NCBI GenBank assembly: GCA_035559315.1
Contig: DATMBJ010000077.1
Coordinates: 1-14,846 of the forward strand
DNA: 14,846 nt
Source: DATLZM01 sp035559315
GTDB taxonomy: Bacteria; Actinomycetota; UBA4738; HRBIN12
Direction: 5' to 3'
The position numbers and the translations under genes were made by a program. Position 1 is the first letter of the stretch. Each line of letters begins with the position of its first letter. This document shows, in pieces, positions 13,139 through 14,846 of this stretch. The notes beneath the pieces were generated by a model that saw nothing but the letters and a program-made list of their open reading frames with translations, was not told where the DNA came from and ran no database searches.

Positions 13139-13245
13139 GCCTGTACCTGGATGCCAGCGCGCTCGTGAAGAACGGGCGTCTCAGCCAGCGCCGGTCCGCG
13201 GCCCTCTGCGCCGCGCTCGACGAGGGCTGGAGGGACCTGGTGATC
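13135..13245 (+). pseudogene. VapC (PIN-domain toxin) remnant, internally deleted and truncated
   Basis: Right after the antitoxin remnant the frame reads LSLYLDASALVK, the characteristic N-terminus of VapC ribonucleases with the first catalytic aspartate, but starting from CTG rather than ATG or GTG. It then jumps straight to GRLSQRRSAALCAALDEGWRDLVI, which resembles the middle of longer VapC proteins, so about a third of the gene appears deleted at about 13169. Resemblance stops at 13245, where the 3' end of tRNA-Leu begins; the frame closes at 13264-13266 inside the tRNA. The remaining catalytic acidic residues are missing, so this cannot be an active toxin. Length and motifs are seen; the deletion is inferred from memory of the family. 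Confidence 0.6.
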
Positions 13246-13247
13246 GG

Positions 13248-13332
<85 letters not shown>

Positions 13333-13343
13333 GCGCACCCTCG

Positions 13344-13349
13344 ATGGTA
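13344..13349 (-). promoter_or_regulatory. Candidate -10 element (TACCAT) for tRNA-Leu
   Basis: TACCAT on the minus strand lies 11 bases before the mature 5' end of tRNA-Leu and fits TAnnnT. No -35 is evident. The 70 bases between this tRNA and the DJ-1/PfpI gene hold nothing else I recognise. Confidence 0.4.
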
Positions 13350-13402
13350 GCAAGGCCGCCGACGGCGAGGGCCCCGCCGGACGGGCCACCGAGGAGAGGA
13401 CC

Positions 13403-13936
13403 CTAGGCGCGCGGCGCCGCCTCGATGGCCGCCACGAGCTCGCGGCAGAAGTCCGGGATGTCGTCGACGACCCGCCCCCACACGAGGTTCCCGTCCCGGA
13501 ACGCCGGCTCGTCCACCCACGTCGCCCCGGCGTTCACCAGGTCGTCCTTGATCCCCAGCGAGCCCGTCGCCCGCCGGCCACGGACGATCCCCGCCGAGAT
13601 CCCCACGAGCCCCGCGTGGCAGATCATGCCGACCACCTTCCCGGCGTCGTGGGCCTCGGCCACGAACGACGTGACCGCCTTGGAGCGGCGGAGCTTATCG
13701 GGCGCCCAGCCCCCCGGCACCACGACCGCGTCGAAGTCCCGGGCCGAGAGGGCGTCGACCGCCGCCTCGGTCCTCGCGGTGAGGCAGTGCTTGCCCCTCA
13801 CCTCCTTCCCGGCCTCGGTCCCGGCCACCGTGACCGCGGCCCCCTCCTCCCGGAGGCGCATCACCGTGACCCAGAACTCGAGGTCCTCGAAGCCCTCCTC
13901 CACCAGGACCGCCACCTTCCGTCCTTCGAGGCGCAT
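13403..13936 (-). CDS. DJ-1/PfpI family protein (class I glutamine amidotransferase-like fold)
   Basis: This 177-residue protein belongs to the DJ-1/PfpI superfamily, whose members include intracellular proteases, glyoxalases and deglycase-like stress proteins. It begins KVAVLVEEGFEDLEFW, giving the conserved acidic residue Glu17, continues with FDAVVVPGGWAPDKLR, and has the nucleophile elbow VVGMICHAGLVGISAGIVRGRRATG, with Cys106 followed by His107 as in PfpI/YhbO. The end has GIKDDLVNAGATWVDEPAFRDGNLVWGR, typical of this subgroup. I chose the ATG at 13936 because AGGAGG lies eight bases upstream; the GTG at 13945 would overlap that site. It is monocistronic, upstream of tRNA-Leu and divergent from fhaA. 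Its substrate cannot be told from sequence. Confidence 0.9.
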   Translation of the reverse strand: MRLEGRKVAVLVEEGFEDLEFWVTVMRLREEGAAVTVAGTEAGKEVRGKHCLTARTEAAVDALSARDFDAVVVPGGWAPDKLRRSKAVTSFVAEAHDAGKVVGMICHAGLVGISAGIVRGRRATGSLGIKDDLVNAGATWVDEPAFRDGNLVWGRVVDDIPDFCRELVAAIEAAPRA

Positions 13937-13958
13937 CGCGGTCACCTCCTCGCCCCCG

Positions 13959-13964
13959 ATGCTA
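13959..13964 (-). promoter_or_regulatory. Candidate -10 element (TAGCAT) for the DJ-1/PfpI gene
   Basis: TAGCAT on the minus strand fits TAnnnT and lies 22 bases before the ATG at 13936, leaving a short leader with the GAGGAGG ribosome site. No -35 hexamer is seen. Confidence 0.35.
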
Positions 13965-13991
13965 CCTCGCCAGCGGGGGGAGGGCTCCTGG

Positions 13992-13997
13992 TACGAT
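13992..13997 (+). promoter_or_regulatory. Candidate -10 element (TACGAT) upstream of fhaA
   Basis: TACGAT is identical to the proposed larB -10 and stands alone in GC-rich sequence. It predicts transcription starting near 14004, giving a leader of about 35 bases before the fhaA GTG. The -35 is not recognisable. Confidence 0.35.
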
Positions 13998-14037
13998 ACG
14001 GCCGTCGTGCCGTCTACCTGCGGAAACGCACGCGCCG

Positions 14038-14739
14038 GTGTCGATCCTCCGTGAGTTCGAGCGCCGGCTGGGCGGCCTCGTGGAGGGGGTGTTCGCGAAG
14101 GCCTTCCGGAGCGGCCTGCAGCCGGTCGAGCTCGCCAAGCGCGTCCTCCGCGAGATGGACGCGGGGCGGACGCTCGGGGTGCGGGAGGTGTGGGCGCCGA
14201 ACCGCTTCGTGTTCCGGATCTCCCCCCAGGACGCCGAGCGGGTCGGCCGCATGGAGGGGGCGCTCAAGCAGGAGCTCGAGCAGGTGGTGCGGGAGGCGGC
14301 CCTCGAGCGCGGGTGGGGGCTCCTGGGCCCGCCGGAGGTCTCGTTCGAGGTGGACGAGGGGCTCGGGGTCGGCGAGTTCCGCTGCGAGGCGAGCATCGCC
14401 GAGGGGGAGGAGCGCCTGGTGCCCGGGGAGGCGCCGGCGCCCCGGGGGCCCGCCGCCGAGCTCGTCGTCCTGGAGGACGGCCGCCGGACCCGCGCGTTCC
14501 GCCTGGAGGCCGACGTCGTGACCGTGGGCCGCCTCCCCGAGTGCGACGTGGTGATCCCCGACCCCGGTGCCTCCCGGCGCCACGCCGAGATCCGCCGCGA
14601 CGGCGACCGGTTCCGGATCGTCGACCTCGGCTCCACCAACGGCACGATGGTGAACGGGCGGTACGTGCAGGCCGCGGAGCTCAGGGACGGGGACCGCGTG
14701 ACGATCGGCGGCACGACCCTCGAGTTCCGGAGGGGCTGA
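14038..14739 (+). CDS. fhaA: FHA domain protein with N-terminal DUF3662 (FhaA type)
   Basis: This 233-residue protein has an N-terminal DUF3662 domain (about 1-115: SILREFERRLGGLVEGVFAKAF, LQPVELAKRVLREMD, APNRFVFRISPQD), a short linker, and a C-terminal FHA domain that binds phosphothreonine peptides. FHA residues are visible: Gly164-Arg165 (VTVGRL), Ser179 and His182 in GASRRHAEI, and Asn201 in LGSTNGTMVNG. In Mycobacterium FhaA binds phosphorylated MviN/MurJ and PbpA and is a PknB substrate, linking kinase signalling to wall synthesis. The linker is much shorter than in M. tuberculosis FhaA (527 residues). The GTG at 14038 is where family similarity starts, but it has no Shine-Dalgarno site. 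fhaB follows after three bases. Confidence 0.92.
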   Translation: MSILREFERRLGGLVEGVFAKAFRSGLQPVELAKRVLREMDAGRTLGVREVWAPNRFVFRISPQDAERVGRMEGALKQELEQVVREAALERGWGLLGPPEVSFEVDEGLGVGEFRCEASIAEGEERLVPGEAPAPRGPAAELVVLEDGRRTRAFRLEADVVTVGRLPECDVVIPDPGASRRHAEIRRDGDRFRIVDLGSTNGTMVNGRYVQAAELRDGDRVTIGGTTLEFRRG

Positions 14740-14742
14740 GCC

Positions 14743-14846
14743 GTGTCGCCCTTCGTCCTGTCGATCCTGAAGTACGCCCTGCTCGCCCTGGTCTACCTGT
14801 TCATCTGGCGGGCCCTCCGAATCGTGGCGCGGGAGTTGCGGGCCCC
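14743..14846 (+). CDS. fhaB: FhaB-type FHA protein, N-terminal fragment (runs off the right edge)
   Basis: Only the first 34 codons are inside the window. They encode a short lumenal start and one membrane helix (SPFVLSILKYALLALVYLFI), then WRALRIVARELRA. This resembles the N-terminus of mycobacterial FhaB/FipA (a membrane helix followed by WxxLRIL...), which precedes a C-terminal FHA domain. The GTG at 14743 follows the fhaA stop by three bases and has GGAGGGG at good spacing. Position after fhaA supports the call; the FHA domain itself lies beyond the edge. Genes for PstP phosphatase, RodA/FtsW, PbpA and PknA/B would be expected next. Confidence 0.8.
   Translation, partial: MSPFVLSILKYALLALVYLFIWRALRIVARELRA

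Overview
The window is very GC-rich, with dense genes, short intergenic gaps and many GTG starts. It carries actinobacterial marker genes: an FhaA/FhaB pair, a DivIVA-type coiled-coil protein, a DUF5317 membrane protein, and a hemE-hemH-hemY order typical of the coproporphyrin-dependent haem route of Gram-positives. I read it as a chromosomal segment of a member of the Actinomycetota, probably a deep or poorly characterised lineage; I cannot name a genus. tRNA-Leu(CAG) close to fhaA-fhaB recalls the origin-proximal arrangement of actinobacteria, so the segment may lie near oriC (inference).

Layout. (1) Positions 1-4657, minus strand: a sensor kinase and a stand-alone receiver protein, then hemE, hemH and the first part of hemY. 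The hem genes overlap by GTGA start/stop junctions and the kinase stop abuts the receiver start, so this is probably one operon. A near-perfect 17-bp direct repeat fills the gap before hemE. (2) 4729-5744, minus: tRNA-Ser(UGA), a short spacer with a 24-bp tandem repeat, and a DivIVA-like gene. (3) 5892-8042, plus: a 716-residue protein made only of five PAS domains and a coiled coil, with no output domain, convergent with serS. (4) 8047-10301, minus: DUF4446 protein, bactofilin and seryl-tRNA synthetase in one operon. (5) 10377-12915, plus: larB and larC, for the nickel-pincer nucleotide cofactor, and a DUF5317 membrane protein. (6) 12923-13332: decayed remnants of a VapBC toxin-antitoxin pair ending exactly at the 3' end of tRNA-Leu(CAG). 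(7) 13403-13936, minus: a DJ-1/PfpI family gene. (8) 14038-14846, plus: fhaA and the first codons of fhaB, which normally open the cell-division/PknAB cluster.

Most genes are housekeeping (haem, tRNA charging, envelope and division). The less ordinary points are the repeat before hemE, the signalling pair placed upstream of the haem genes, the Cys-rich insert of the ferrochelatase, the output-less PAS array with its apparently leaderless start and nearby 9-bp direct repeat, the overlapping divergent promoters between larB and the DUF4446 operon, and the VapBC fossil at a tRNA. I see no CRISPR array, intact mobile element, riboswitch or clear T-tract terminator. No defence or biosynthetic system that is plainly new is visible.
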